Source of the DNA: Acetobacteraceae bacterium | Lineage (GTDB): Bacteria > Pseudomonadota > Alphaproteobacteria > Acetobacterales > Acetobacteraceae | Length of the DNA stretch: 19,820 nucleotides | Reading direction: 5' to 3' | Assembly (NCBI GenBank): GCA_947478535.1 | Contig: CANJXD010000040.1 | Span: 1 to 19,820, forward strand | Program-made: the position numbers and the translations under genes | The notes under the pieces: model-generated | What the model saw: the letters and a program-made list of their open reading frames with translations, nothing else | What the model was told of the DNA's origin: nothing | The model's database searches: none | In this document: in pieces, positions 1 through 7,166 of the stretch | Numbering within the stretch: position 1 is the first letter of the stretch | Layout of the letters: each line of letters begins with the position of its first letter

Positions 1-131
1 CCATCGCGTGGATCAACCGCTGCCGTCGGCTCGCCAAGGATTGGGAAAACCTGAGCCGCAACGCACTCGCCTTCCTGCGGATGGCATCGATCAGGCTCAT
101 GGTCAGGAAACTATGCAATCCAAAGGGATGA
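1..131 (+). CDS. IS5-family transposase, C-terminal end (partial)
   Basis: An open frame enters from the left edge (first full codon at 3) and ends with TGA at 129-131. Its last 42 residues read IAWINRCRRLAKDWENLSRN and continue with a short basic helix ending in NPKG. The pattern of a W/I-rich helix with several Arg and Lys, followed by LAKDWENLSRN and a hydrophobic A/L/R helix, is the usual extreme C-terminus of IS5-type DDE transposases. The catalytic residues lie outside the window, so activity cannot be judged. The gene points toward the sugar operon, which runs on the opposite strand. The family call rests on a short tail, so the IS subgroup is not assigned. Confidence 0.72.
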   Translation, partial: IAWINRCRRLAKDWENLSRNALAFLRMASIRLMVRKLCNPKG

Positions 132-145
132 TCGGAGACAGACTC
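1..145 (+). mobile_element. Right end of an IS5-type insertion sequence
   Basis: The transposase stop (129-131) is followed within 14 bases by GAGACAGACTC (135-145), read from the other strand as GAGTCTGTCTC. A terminus starting with GAG is common in IS5-family elements, and TAA (146-148) could be the short target duplication. The exact boundary at 145 is inferred, because the other end of the element is outside the window and the inverted repeat cannot be matched. Confidence 0.5.
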
Positions 146-1062
146 TAAAGCGACATCTGCGCGATCAGGCGGCGCAGGTCCTCCTCCACCGTCGCCTCAC
201 GGGCGAAGGCAGCGTCCCGGCGCAGCCTGGTGGTGTCGGCCACCATGGCCGCCACCTCCACCGGCCGGTCTGGCAGGGCGCCAAGGCGGAGCAGGTCCGG
301 CCGCCCGGCTAGGCCGGCGATCAGTCTGGCGAGATCGGCGATCCGCCAACCCTGCCCGCTGCCGATGTTGAAGGCGCCGGTCGCGTTGCTCACGGCCAAC
401 GCGGCCAGCGCATCGGCCGCGAACCAGGTGCTCGCGAAATCGCGGATCGGACGGCCGGAAGCGCAGGCCGCTTCCCGCCCCTCTCGCAGCGCGAGGATGA
501 TGGAGGGCACCAGTCGGTCAGGGTGCTCACCGGGCCCGAACAGATGAAACAGCCGCCCCCAGGCCACCGCGCAACCAGGGCGGGCTTCGGCCATCGCCAT
601 CAACCGCGCCGCCAGCGCCGCCTTGGCGCGGCCATAGGGCGTGGCGGGGGCGATGGGGCGCGTCTCCGGCCAGGGCGCGTCACCCCCCGGCGCGTCCATC
701 GCGTATTCCGCGCAACTGCCGAGGCCGATAAAGCGCCGCCCCCCGGCTTCCGCGAAATGCGCGGCGAGGCTGGTGGACGCATCGAGCCAGGCTTCGTTCT
801 CCGGCGCCGTCCAGAAGCGGCCATGCACGACATACCAGGCGGCGTGGACGATGATGGCGGGGCGCAGATCCCGCAGCAGGGCGGCCGCCTCATCCTCCCG
901 CAGCAGATCGGCGCGGTGCCAGCGCGCATGGGGGGCAGCCTCTGGCGGCGGCGCGGCGTCCCGCGTCAACGCATGCACCTCGAAGCCCCGCGCCGCGAGT
1001 GCGGCCGGCAGGGCGCGGCCGATGAAGCCGCTCGCCCCGGTGAGGAGCAGGCGCTCAGCCAA
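145..1062 (-). CDS. NAD(P)-dependent SDR sugar epimerase/reductase
   Basis: This 305-residue extended short-chain dehydrogenase has the Rossmann motif GASGFIG at residues 9-15, a Ser in GLGSCAEY (Ser116) and the catalytic pair Tyr143/Lys147 in YGRAK. The C-terminal half (for example FNIGSGQGWRI) is the nucleotide-sugar-binding part of the family. It is the last gene of the CDP-sugar operon and overlaps the upstream rfbC-like gene by 8 bases. Coming after a dehydratase, C-methyltransferase and 3,5-epimerase, the simplest role is reduction of the C-4 keto group to give the finished sugar; an epimerase role is possible. Its stop codon TAG (147-145) sits exactly at the putative IS5 end, so the original C-terminus may have been slightly changed. 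The family is secure; the exact reaction is inferred. Confidence 0.88.
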   Translation of the reverse strand: MAERLLLTGASGFIGRALPAALAARGFEVHALTRDAAPPPEAAPHARWHRADLLREDEAAALLRDLRPAIIVHAAWYVVHGRFWTAPENEAWLDASTSLAAHFAEAGGRRFIGLGSCAEYAMDAPGGDAPWPETRPIAPATPYGRAKAALAARLMAMAEARPGCAVAWGRLFHLFGPGEHPDRLVPSIILALREGREAACASGRPIRDFASTWFAADALAALAVSNATGAFNIGSGQGWRIADLARLIAGLAGRPDLLRLGALPDRPVEVAAMVADTTRLRRDAAFAREATVEEDLRRLIAQMSL

Positions 1063-1582
1063 GGCGCGGCCAGTCCCGGTCGCGGTCGGAGATCACGGTG
1101 GGCAGCGCCGGCCAGGGGATGCCGAAGGCCGGGTCGTCCCAGGCGAAGCCGCGCGCCAGGCCGGGGGCATAGGGCGTGTCGATCAGGTATTCCACCGCCG
1201 CGTCATCGGTCAGCGTCAGGAAGCCATGGGCGCAGCCCTTCGGGATGAAGAAGGCGTTGTTCGCGCCGGCGCTGAGCTCGACCGCGACATGGCGGAACCG
1301 CGTGGCGGAACCCTCCCGCAGATCGACCGCGACGTCGAACACGGCGCCGCGCAGGCAGCGCACCAGCTTGTTCTCCTCCGCCGGCGCGGCCTGAAGATGC
1401 AGGCCGCGCAGGGTATGACGGCGGGTGTTCTCGGACAGGCTCGCCTGGGTCGGCGCGAAGGTGATGCCGGCGGCGGCAAAGCGCTCGGCGCACCAGGTGC
1501 GGATGAAGGCCCCGCGGGCATCCCGCACCGGTTCCGCGGCGATGTGCAGCAGGCCGGCGATGGCGGTGGGCTCGAACCTCAC
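1055..1582 (-). CDS. rfbC: dTDP/CDP-4-keto-6-deoxysugar 3,5-epimerase, RmlC family
   Basis: This 175-residue cupin has the length and layout of RmlC/RfbC. It shows RGAF near residue 23, RGLH with the catalytic His62, Lys72 in NKLVR, the core DVAVDLREGS, IPKGCAHGF around 113-121, and Tyr132 and Tyr138 in the stretch before the WDDP motif (148-151). These match the residues used by RmlC for proton abstraction, proton donation and base stacking, so an active epimerase is expected. The start is GTG at 1582, overlapping the stop of the methyltransferase by 4 bases (GTGA), and the 3' end overlaps the SDR gene. Because the operon makes CDP-glucose rather than dTDP-glucose, its substrate is probably the C-methylated CDP-4-keto-6-deoxy sugar, with epimerisation at C-5 and/or C-3. 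That substrate is inferred. Confidence 0.9.
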   Translation of the reverse strand: MRFEPTAIAGLLHIAAEPVRDARGAFIRTWCAERFAAAGITFAPTQASLSENTRRHTLRGLHLQAAPAEENKLVRCLRGAVFDVAVDLREGSATRFRHVAVELSAGANNAFFIPKGCAHGFLTLTDDAAVEYLIDTPYAPGLARGFAWDDPAFGIPWPALPTVISDRDRDWPRLG

Positions 1583-2817
1583 GGCAATTCGGTCATCGCC
1601 GGCACGGCGATGGCCAGGCGGCCACGGAAGCCCTGGCCACGCAGCGCGGCCGCGATCTCCGGCGCGATGTTCCAGGGCAGCACGAGGATGTCATCCAGCG
1701 CGAGGTCCAGCAGCGCCTCCGGCGTCACCACCGGGATATGGCTGCCGGGCAGCAGGCGGCCCTGCTTGGCGGTGCTGCGATCGGCCACGGCGATGATGTC
1801 GGCCGCGGTGATGCCGGCCGCATTCAGCAGCGTATTGCCTTTCGCTGCCGCGCCATAGGCGCCGATACGATGGCCGGCCGCGCGCGCTTCCGCGATCCAG
1901 CGCCGCAGCCCTGCCGTCACCTGCCGGACGCGGGCATCGAAGCCGGCATAGAAGGCATCGCCATCGAGGCCGCGCGCCGCTTCCTCCGCCCGCAGCGCGA
2001 TCACGGCGGCGGAAGCCTCCCGCGGCGCGGCGCTGGCCATCACGCGCAGCGACCCGCCATGCGTCGGCAGGCGTTCCACATCCACCACCGCGAGGCCGTG
2101 CCGCGCCAGCAGCCGTTCCATCGAAAGCAGCGACCAATAGGCGTAGTGCTCATGGTAGATGGTATCGAACTGCACGCCATCGACGAGCGAGACGAGGTGC
2201 GGCGCCTCGATCGACACCAAGCCGCGCGGCCCCGCCATCAGCGCGAGGCCGGCGACGAAATCATTCACATCCGGCACATGCGCCAGCACGTTGTTGGCGA
2301 CGATCAGATCCGCATGGCGATGCGCCGCGACCAGCCGCGCCGCCGTCTCCCGCCCGAAGAAGGCGACCTCGGTCGGAACGCCGGCCTCCCGCGCCACGGC
2401 GGCGACATTCGCGGCCGGCTCCACGCCGAGGCAGGGGATGCCGGCGGCGACGAAGTTGCGGAGCAGGTAGCCATCATTGCTCGCGACCTCGACGACGAAG
2501 CTGCCCGCGCCGAGGCCGAGCCGCGCCACCTTGCTCTGCGTGAAATGCGCGGCATGGTCGAGCCAGGAGGAGGAGGCGGAGGAGAAATACGCATAGTCCG
2601 AGAAGATGCCGACCGCATCGACCACGGTATCGAGCTGCACAAGGCGGCATTCCGCGCAGACCACGGCGCGCAGCGGAAACACCGGCTCGGCCTCCGCCGC
2701 ACGATCCAGCGGTACATAGGAATTCGCCACCGCCATGCTGCCGAGGTCGCAGAACACGGCGCCGAGCCGCCCGCCGCAGGCGCGACAGGCGGTGACGGGA
2801 TGCGACGCGCCGTTCAT
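1579..2817 (-). CDS. Sugar C-methyltransferase (SAM-dependent, zinc-binding N-domain)
   Basis: This 412-residue protein has the three-part build of NDP-sugar C-methyltransferases such as TcaB9, TylC3 and NovU. It opens with a zinc-binding module (Cys11, Cys14, Cys54, Cys57), followed by a SAM fold with VVEVASNDGYLL at 108-119, and closes with a C-terminal domain of the Methyltransf_14 type (YGAAAKGNTLL). Active-site residues known from TcaB9 have clear counterparts: Tyr75/Tyr77, His180 in VLAHV, and Tyr221, Glu223 and His224 in IYHEHYAYWS. It should add a methyl group to the carbon next to the C-4 ketone, normally C-3, through an enolate. Its ATG overlaps the rfbG stop by 4 bases and its stop overlaps the rfbC-like start by 4 bases. 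The family is certain; substrate and position are inferred from the operon. Confidence 0.9.
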   Translation of the reverse strand: MNGASHPVTACRACGGRLGAVFCDLGSMAVANSYVPLDRAAEAEPVFPLRAVVCAECRLVQLDTVVDAVGIFSDYAYFSSASSSWLDHAAHFTQSKVARLGLGAGSFVVEVASNDGYLLRNFVAAGIPCLGVEPAANVAAVAREAGVPTEVAFFGRETAARLVAAHRHADLIVANNVLAHVPDVNDFVAGLALMAGPRGLVSIEAPHLVSLVDGVQFDTIYHEHYAYWSLLSMERLLARHGLAVVDVERLPTHGGSLRVMASAAPREASAAVIALRAEEAARGLDGDAFYAGFDARVRQVTAGLRRWIAEARAAGHRIGAYGAAAKGNTLLNAAGITAADIIAVADRSTAKQGRLLPGSHIPVVTPEALLDLALDDILVLPWNIAPEIAAALRGQGFRGRLAIAVPAMTELP

Positions 2818-3878
2818 GTACCATTCCCCAGGAAACAGTCGCGGATCGCCGCCTCGCTGGCCGGCAGCATCGGCACGCCGCGCAGCCAGCCGGCATACCA
2901 GGACGCCGTCTCCGCGATGGCGCGCGGCGTGTCGTAGCGCGGCGTCCAGCCCAGGGCGCGTTCCGCCAGCGTGCTGTCGAGGGCAAGGCGGCGGCTTTCA
3001 TCCATCACCGGGCCTTCGATCTGCCGCCATGCCACCGGCACGCCGGTCGCGGCCTCCCACTGCGCCAGCAGGTCCCGCACCGCGCATTCGCCGTCGCGCG
3101 GGCCGAGGTTCAGCGCGGCGGGCGCGGGCGCCGTGGCGAGGCGTTCGGCCAGCAGGAGGTAGCCGCGCAGCACATCCAGCACATGCTGGAAAGGGCGCGT
3201 CGCATCAGGGCGGCGCAGCAACAGCGGCTCCCCCGCCTGGATGGCGCGGACGAGGTCCGGCACCAGCCTTTCCTTCCCGAAATCACCGCCGCCGATGACA
3301 TTCCCGGCGCGTGCCGTGGCTAGCGGCGGCAATTCCCGCCCGAAGGAGGCGCGCCAGCTCGCCACCGCGATCTCCGCCGCGGCCTTGGAGGCGCTGTAGG
3401 GATCGGCGCCGCCGAGCCGGTCCGCCTCGGTGAAGGCGCGGCCGGCGCCATCATTCGCATAGACCTTGTCGGAGGTGACGATCAGCGCCGCCGCCACACC
3501 CTCCAGCCCGCGCAGGGCCTGCAACAGCGCGATGGTGCCACCGCAATTCGTGGCGAAGGTCCCGGCGGGGTCGCGGTAGCCATCGCCGACCAACGCCTGC
3601 GCCGCGAGGTGCAGCACAACCTCCGGCCGCGCGCCGCGCACCAGCGCGGCGACGCCTTCGGCATCGCGGATATCGGCGCGGTGATCGGCCGCGAGAATCG
3701 GCGCGACCTCCAGCACCGCGAAGGCCGAAGGCCCGGGTGGCGGATTGAGGGCGATGCCCGTGACCGCCGCGCCAAGGCTGTGCAGGGCCCGGCACAGCCA
3801 GGCTCCCTTGAAACCGGTATGCCCGGTGACGAGAACGCGCCGCCCTCGCCAGAAGCCGGCCTCCGGCAGCGCCGTCAC
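2814..3878 (-). CDS. rfbG: CDP-glucose 4,6-dehydratase
   Basis: The 354-residue product carries the family signature GHTGFKG at residues 19-25 in the NAD-binding fold, TSDK at 135-138 (where dTDP-glucose dehydratases usually have TDE) and YSASK with Tyr161/Lys165. It converts CDP-glucose to CDP-4-keto-6-deoxyglucose in the cytoplasm. I chose the GTG at 3878 because it overlaps the rfbF stop (GTGA at 3878-3875), is preceded by a GGAGGG ribosome-binding site inside rfbF, and puts the Rossmann motif at the usual distance from the N-terminus. The frame stays open upstream to an ATG at 4028, but that extension lies wholly inside rfbF and has no homologous look. Assignment is firm. Confidence 0.94.
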   Translation of the reverse strand: MTALPEAGFWRGRRVLVTGHTGFKGAWLCRALHSLGAAVTGIALNPPPGPSAFAVLEVAPILAADHRADIRDAEGVAALVRGARPEVVLHLAAQALVGDGYRDPAGTFATNCGGTIALLQALRGLEGVAAALIVTSDKVYANDGAGRAFTEADRLGGADPYSASKAAAEIAVASWRASFGRELPPLATARAGNVIGGGDFGKERLVPDLVRAIQAGEPLLLRRPDATRPFQHVLDVLRGYLLLAERLATAPAPAALNLGPRDGECAVRDLLAQWEAATGVPVAWRQIEGPVMDESRRLALDSTLAERALGWTPRYDTPRAIAETASWYAGWLRGVPMLPASEAAIRDCFLGNGT

Positions 3879-4645
3879 CACACCCTCCAGGGCGCCTGGC
3901 CGGAAGCCCAGAGCCGTTCCAGCAGATCTCGCTCCCGCAGCGTGTCCATGGGTTGCCAGAAACCGTGATGGTCGAAGGCGGAGAGTTCCCCATCCCGCGC
4001 CAGGCCGCGCAGCGGTTCCTGTTCCCACACCGTCGTGTCATCGGCGATGCGGTCGATCACCGCGGGGGACAGCACGAAGAAGCCACCATTGATCGCGCCG
4101 CCATCGCCCAGCGGCTTTTCGACAAAGGCGGAAACCCGCGCGCCATCGCGTTCCAGCGCGCCGAAGCGGCCCGGCGGTGAAACAGCGGTGACGGTGGCCT
4201 GGCGCCCTTCCGCACGGTGGAAGGCGATGAGGCGTGCGATGTCCACATCGCCGACGCCGTCGCCATAGGTCATGCAGAAGTCACGCTCGCCTTCCAGCAG
4301 GTGGCGCACACGACGCAGGCGTCCGCCGGTCTGCGTATCCTCCCCGGTATCGACCAGCGTGACGCGCCAGGGCAACGCGGCGGGGCGCAGCACCTCGACC
4401 GCGCCGGTCGAAAGATCGACCGCGATGTCGGAAGCGTGCAGCCGGTAGTTCAGGAAGAATTCCTTGATCTGCCAGCCCTTGTAGCCAAGGCAGATGATAA
4501 AATCCTGCACGCCATGCGCGGCGTAGATCTGCATGATGTGCCACAGGATGGGGAAGCCGCCGATCTCCACCATCGGTTTCGGCCGGAGCGTGGTTTCCTC
4601 CGCCAGCCGCGTGCCGCGCCCGCCGGCCAGGATCACGGCCTTCAT
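3875..4645 (-). CDS. rfbF: Glucose-1-phosphate cytidylyltransferase
   Basis: This 256-residue nucleotidyltransferase matches the usual RfbF length. It begins MKAVILAGGRGTRL, followed by the substrate-binding TLRPKPMVEIGG. Next come LGYKGWQIKEFFLNY, typical of cytidylyltransferases of this group, then TYGDGVGDVD with a metal-binding Asp, VEKP, and a C-terminal HGFWQPMDTLRE. It makes CDP-glucose from CTP and glucose-1-phosphate, the first step of the pathway. The ATG at 4645 overlaps the stop of the GT41 gene (ATGA) and the stop overlaps the rfbG GTG, so the genes are translationally coupled. The same frame is open far upstream inside the GT41 gene, but that part is a shadow frame. Assignment is firm. 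Confidence 0.95.
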   Translation of the reverse strand: MKAVILAGGRGTRLAEETTLRPKPMVEIGGFPILWHIMQIYAAHGVQDFIICLGYKGWQIKEFFLNYRLHASDIAVDLSTGAVEVLRPAALPWRVTLVDTGEDTQTGGRLRRVRHLLEGERDFCMTYGDGVGDVDIARLIAFHRAEGRQATVTAVSPPGRFGALERDGARVSAFVEKPLGDGGAINGGFFVLSPAVIDRIADDTTVWEQEPLRGLARDGELSAFDHHGFWQPMDTLRERDLLERLWASGQAPWRVW

Positions 4646-7023
4646 CGGGCGGAAACCTCGATGGCGCGGGCGTAGAAATTCTGCACGAAACGCGCGGGCT
4701 GGCCGAGCGGATTGACGCGGATCATGTCCCGCAGCCCATGCCGCAGGTGCCGCCGCCGCGCCTTGTCCCCGGCCAGCGCCACGGCCTTGGCGACGTAATC
4801 CTCGATGCTGTCCGCGGCGAGGTCGCCGATCCCGGCATTGGCGAGGTTCGAATAGGCGAGGCGTTCGGGAAAGCCGGGGCCGATCAGCGTGATGGTCGGC
4901 ACGCCCATCCACAGCGCCTCGCAGGTCGTCGTGCCGCCGACATGCGGCAGCGTATCCAAGGCGATGTCGATGCTGTTGTAGTGCGGCATGTGCTTGCCGC
5001 GGATGCCGACGAAATCCAGCCGCGCCGGGTCCACATCCCGCTTCGCGAAAAGCGCCTTCGCATTGGCGATGAAGGACACGCCGCCGGCTTCCGGCCGAAT
5101 GAACAGGAAGCGCGAATCGGGCACCGCGCGCAGCACGGCAGCCCAGGTATCGATGCAGCGTTCCGTCATCTTGTAGGGGTTGTTCGCGGTGCCGAAGCTC
5201 AGCACGCCGCGCCGGTCCTCCGGGATGCCCTCCTCGATCGGCTGGTCGTGGAAGCCGAGGCGGGACAGCGCCACCCAGGTCTCCGGCATCTCGAAGGGCT
5301 GTTCGATCAGCAGGCGCTTGTCGGTCGGGCGGATGTAGGGATCGACCAGGACGTAGTCGATGGATTCGAGCCCCGCCGAATGCGGATAGCCCAGCCAGCT
5401 CGCGCCGAGGCGCGCGGGGCGATAGGCCATGACCTCCAACTTGTTCATCGCCGTGCTGCCACCGAGTTCGAACAGCATGTCGAGCCCATCCGCCGCGATG
5501 CCTTCGGCCACCTGCGCATCCGGCCGCTTCGGCCACCAGCGGAAGCCCGTGACCTTGCTTTCGATATGCGCCTGCACACGGTCCTTCTCCCCTTCGTAGA
5601 AGGAATAGCAGAACACCTCGATGCGATCGGGATTGAAGGCCTCCAGCAGCGGCAGCGCGAAGTAGCTGACGGGGTGGTGCCGCAGGTCGGAGGACATGAA
5701 GCCGACGCGAAGCTTGCGCCCGGTGGCCAGTGCCGGCATCGCCGGGCGTTCCACCGGCTTGATGGACGCGGCCGCGCGGCGCCCCCAGGCGCGGTGCCAT
5801 TCGACGAGGCGGACGCGGTCCTCCATCGTCTCGACCTGGCCGAGTTCGTAGTGCACGGCGGAATGCCGGCCTTCCGCCAGCCAATGCGGCAGCAGGTCCC
5901 GCACCGCGCCGGTGGCCGCGAGGCGATCGAGGTCCAGTACGCGCTGGAACACAGTCCGCAACGTGCGGGCCAGGCGCGGCGCGCGGTCCGGATGCTCGGC
6001 CAGCAGACGGCTGCCGACGGCGTAGGCTTCCTCCAGATGCGCGGCTTCATTGTCGTAGCGGCTGCGCGCCAGGCTATCGACCAGGGCTTCGGCCGCTTCC
6101 CAGGAGTCCGGGTTGTGTTCCACCGCCCGATGCAGCGCGACATTGGCGGCACGCCGGTCGCCATCGCCGTGCAGGCGACCAAGCAGCAGGTTTGCATAGA
6201 GGTCACCAGGCGCCGTGACGATGACGCGGTCCAATGCCTCCTGCGCTTCCTGCACCCTCCCGAGGCGCAGCAGGATGCGCGCCGCCGTCACCGCCGCCAC
6301 GGGGTCACCGGGCAGCGCCTGGCGGGCGCGTTCGGTCACGATGCGGGCCTGTTCGGGCTCCCCCACGTCAAGCAGCACGGCGACGAGGATGGCGAGCACG
6401 TCCCGATTGCGGGGATCGAGCGCGAAGGCCTTCTCGAGGCTCGCCCGCGCGCCCACCACATCATTCAGCGCGCGCAGCGTGCGGCCATGCAGGCACCAGA
6501 GCTCCGCATTGCGCGGATCGAGCTTCGCCCCCGCGCCGAAGGCTTCCGCGGCGCCGGCGAAATCGCCGAGCAATTCGCGCACATTGCCGAGGTTCTGGCA
6601 GGCGGAGACGTTGCGCGGTTCCAGCTTGCGCGCGGCTTCCAGCGCCGCCAGCGCCTCCGGCAGGCGGCCGGCCCGCTTCAGCATCACACCGAGCGTATTG
6701 ACCAGCGCGAAATCCTTGGGCTTGCGGGCGGCCGCCGCCTGCAACAGGTCCACCGCCTCCCCATGCCGGCGCAGCGCGGACAGGGACAGGGCATGGGGGA
6801 CGGCCAGCGCCTGGGCGGAAGCACCGCCGGCGGTGGCGGCTTCGAAGGCCTCCACAGCCTCCGCATGGCGCGCCCCCTGCGCCAGCAGGCCGGCGAGTTG
6901 CTGCCAGGCCATGGCATTGCCCGGCTGCTGAGCGAGCCGTTCCCGCAGCGCCGCCTCCAACTGCGGGGCGGGGCCAGACGCGGCGCGGGGCGCGGGCCTG
7001 GATCGGAAACCGGGACGGTTCAT
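4642..7023 (-). CDS. TPR-repeat glycosyltransferase of the GT41 (O-GlcNAc transferase/SPINDLY-like) family
   Basis: This 793-residue cytoplasmic protein has no signal peptide. Residues ~20-350 are tetratricopeptide-like helical repeats (recurring A-L-E-A-A and L-x-P-x-N spacing, for example ARKLEPRN and AKLDPRN). Residues ~437-780 are the GT41 catalytic region: KLRVGFMSSDLRHHPVSYF, with His449/His450 near the OGT catalytic histidine, NNPYKMT with Lys618 (position of the UDP-binding Lys in OGT), the HYNSIDIALDTLPHVGGTTT segment (681-700) and ALWMGVPTITLIG. GT41 enzymes transfer sugar to protein side chains (Ser/Thr, or Asn in HMW1C types). It is the first gene of the sugar operon, which suggests it uses or modifies the product of that pathway. 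The start at 7023 directly precedes the divergent promoter region. Family sure; acceptor and donor unknown. Confidence 0.88.
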   Translation of the reverse strand: MNRPGFRSRPAPRAASGPAPQLEAALRERLAQQPGNAMAWQQLAGLLAQGARHAEAVEAFEAATAGGASAQALAVPHALSLSALRRHGEAVDLLQAAAARKPKDFALVNTLGVMLKRAGRLPEALAALEAARKLEPRNVSACQNLGNVRELLGDFAGAAEAFGAGAKLDPRNAELWCLHGRTLRALNDVVGARASLEKAFALDPRNRDVLAILVAVLLDVGEPEQARIVTERARQALPGDPVAAVTAARILLRLGRVQEAQEALDRVIVTAPGDLYANLLLGRLHGDGDRRAANVALHRAVEHNPDSWEAAEALVDSLARSRYDNEAAHLEEAYAVGSRLLAEHPDRAPRLARTLRTVFQRVLDLDRLAATGAVRDLLPHWLAEGRHSAVHYELGQVETMEDRVRLVEWHRAWGRRAAASIKPVERPAMPALATGRKLRVGFMSSDLRHHPVSYFALPLLEAFNPDRIEVFCYSFYEGEKDRVQAHIESKVTGFRWWPKRPDAQVAEGIAADGLDMLFELGGSTAMNKLEVMAYRPARLGASWLGYPHSAGLESIDYVLVDPYIRPTDKRLLIEQPFEMPETWVALSRLGFHDQPIEEGIPEDRRGVLSFGTANNPYKMTERCIDTWAAVLRAVPDSRFLFIRPEAGGVSFIANAKALFAKRDVDPARLDFVGIRGKHMPHYNSIDIALDTLPHVGGTTTCEALWMGVPTITLIGPGFPERLAYSNLANAGIGDLAADSIEDYVAKAVALAGDKARRRHLRHGLRDMIRVNPLGQPARFVQNFYARAIEVSAR

Positions 7024-7166
7024 ACGCGACCATTCATGCGGGACGGTCCATGCCGGGCGGTGTTGCGTGCCGAGGGCCACCGGGGGCCGGTTGCCTTCCT
7101 GCGCCCTGCATATCACGCTTCCGCGCGCCCCCCCAAGCGACCACCCTTTCCCGCCGGACCCAGTGC
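7024..7166. promoter_or_regulatory. Divergent intergenic region for the sugar operon and the glycosyltransferase
   Basis: These 143 bases separate two divergent starts and must hold the promoter of the six-gene minus-strand operon and probably that of the plus-strand glycosyltransferase. I could not pick convincing -35/-10 pairs by eye in this GC-rich stretch; the only AT-richer patch is around 7108-7115. Confidence 0.4.

Noticed and set aside
3875..5884. rfbF as a long fusion with an extra 400-residue N-terminus
   Set aside because: The upstream part is an out-of-frame reading of the GT41 gene; rfbF is complete from the ATG at 4645 with the expected N-terminus.
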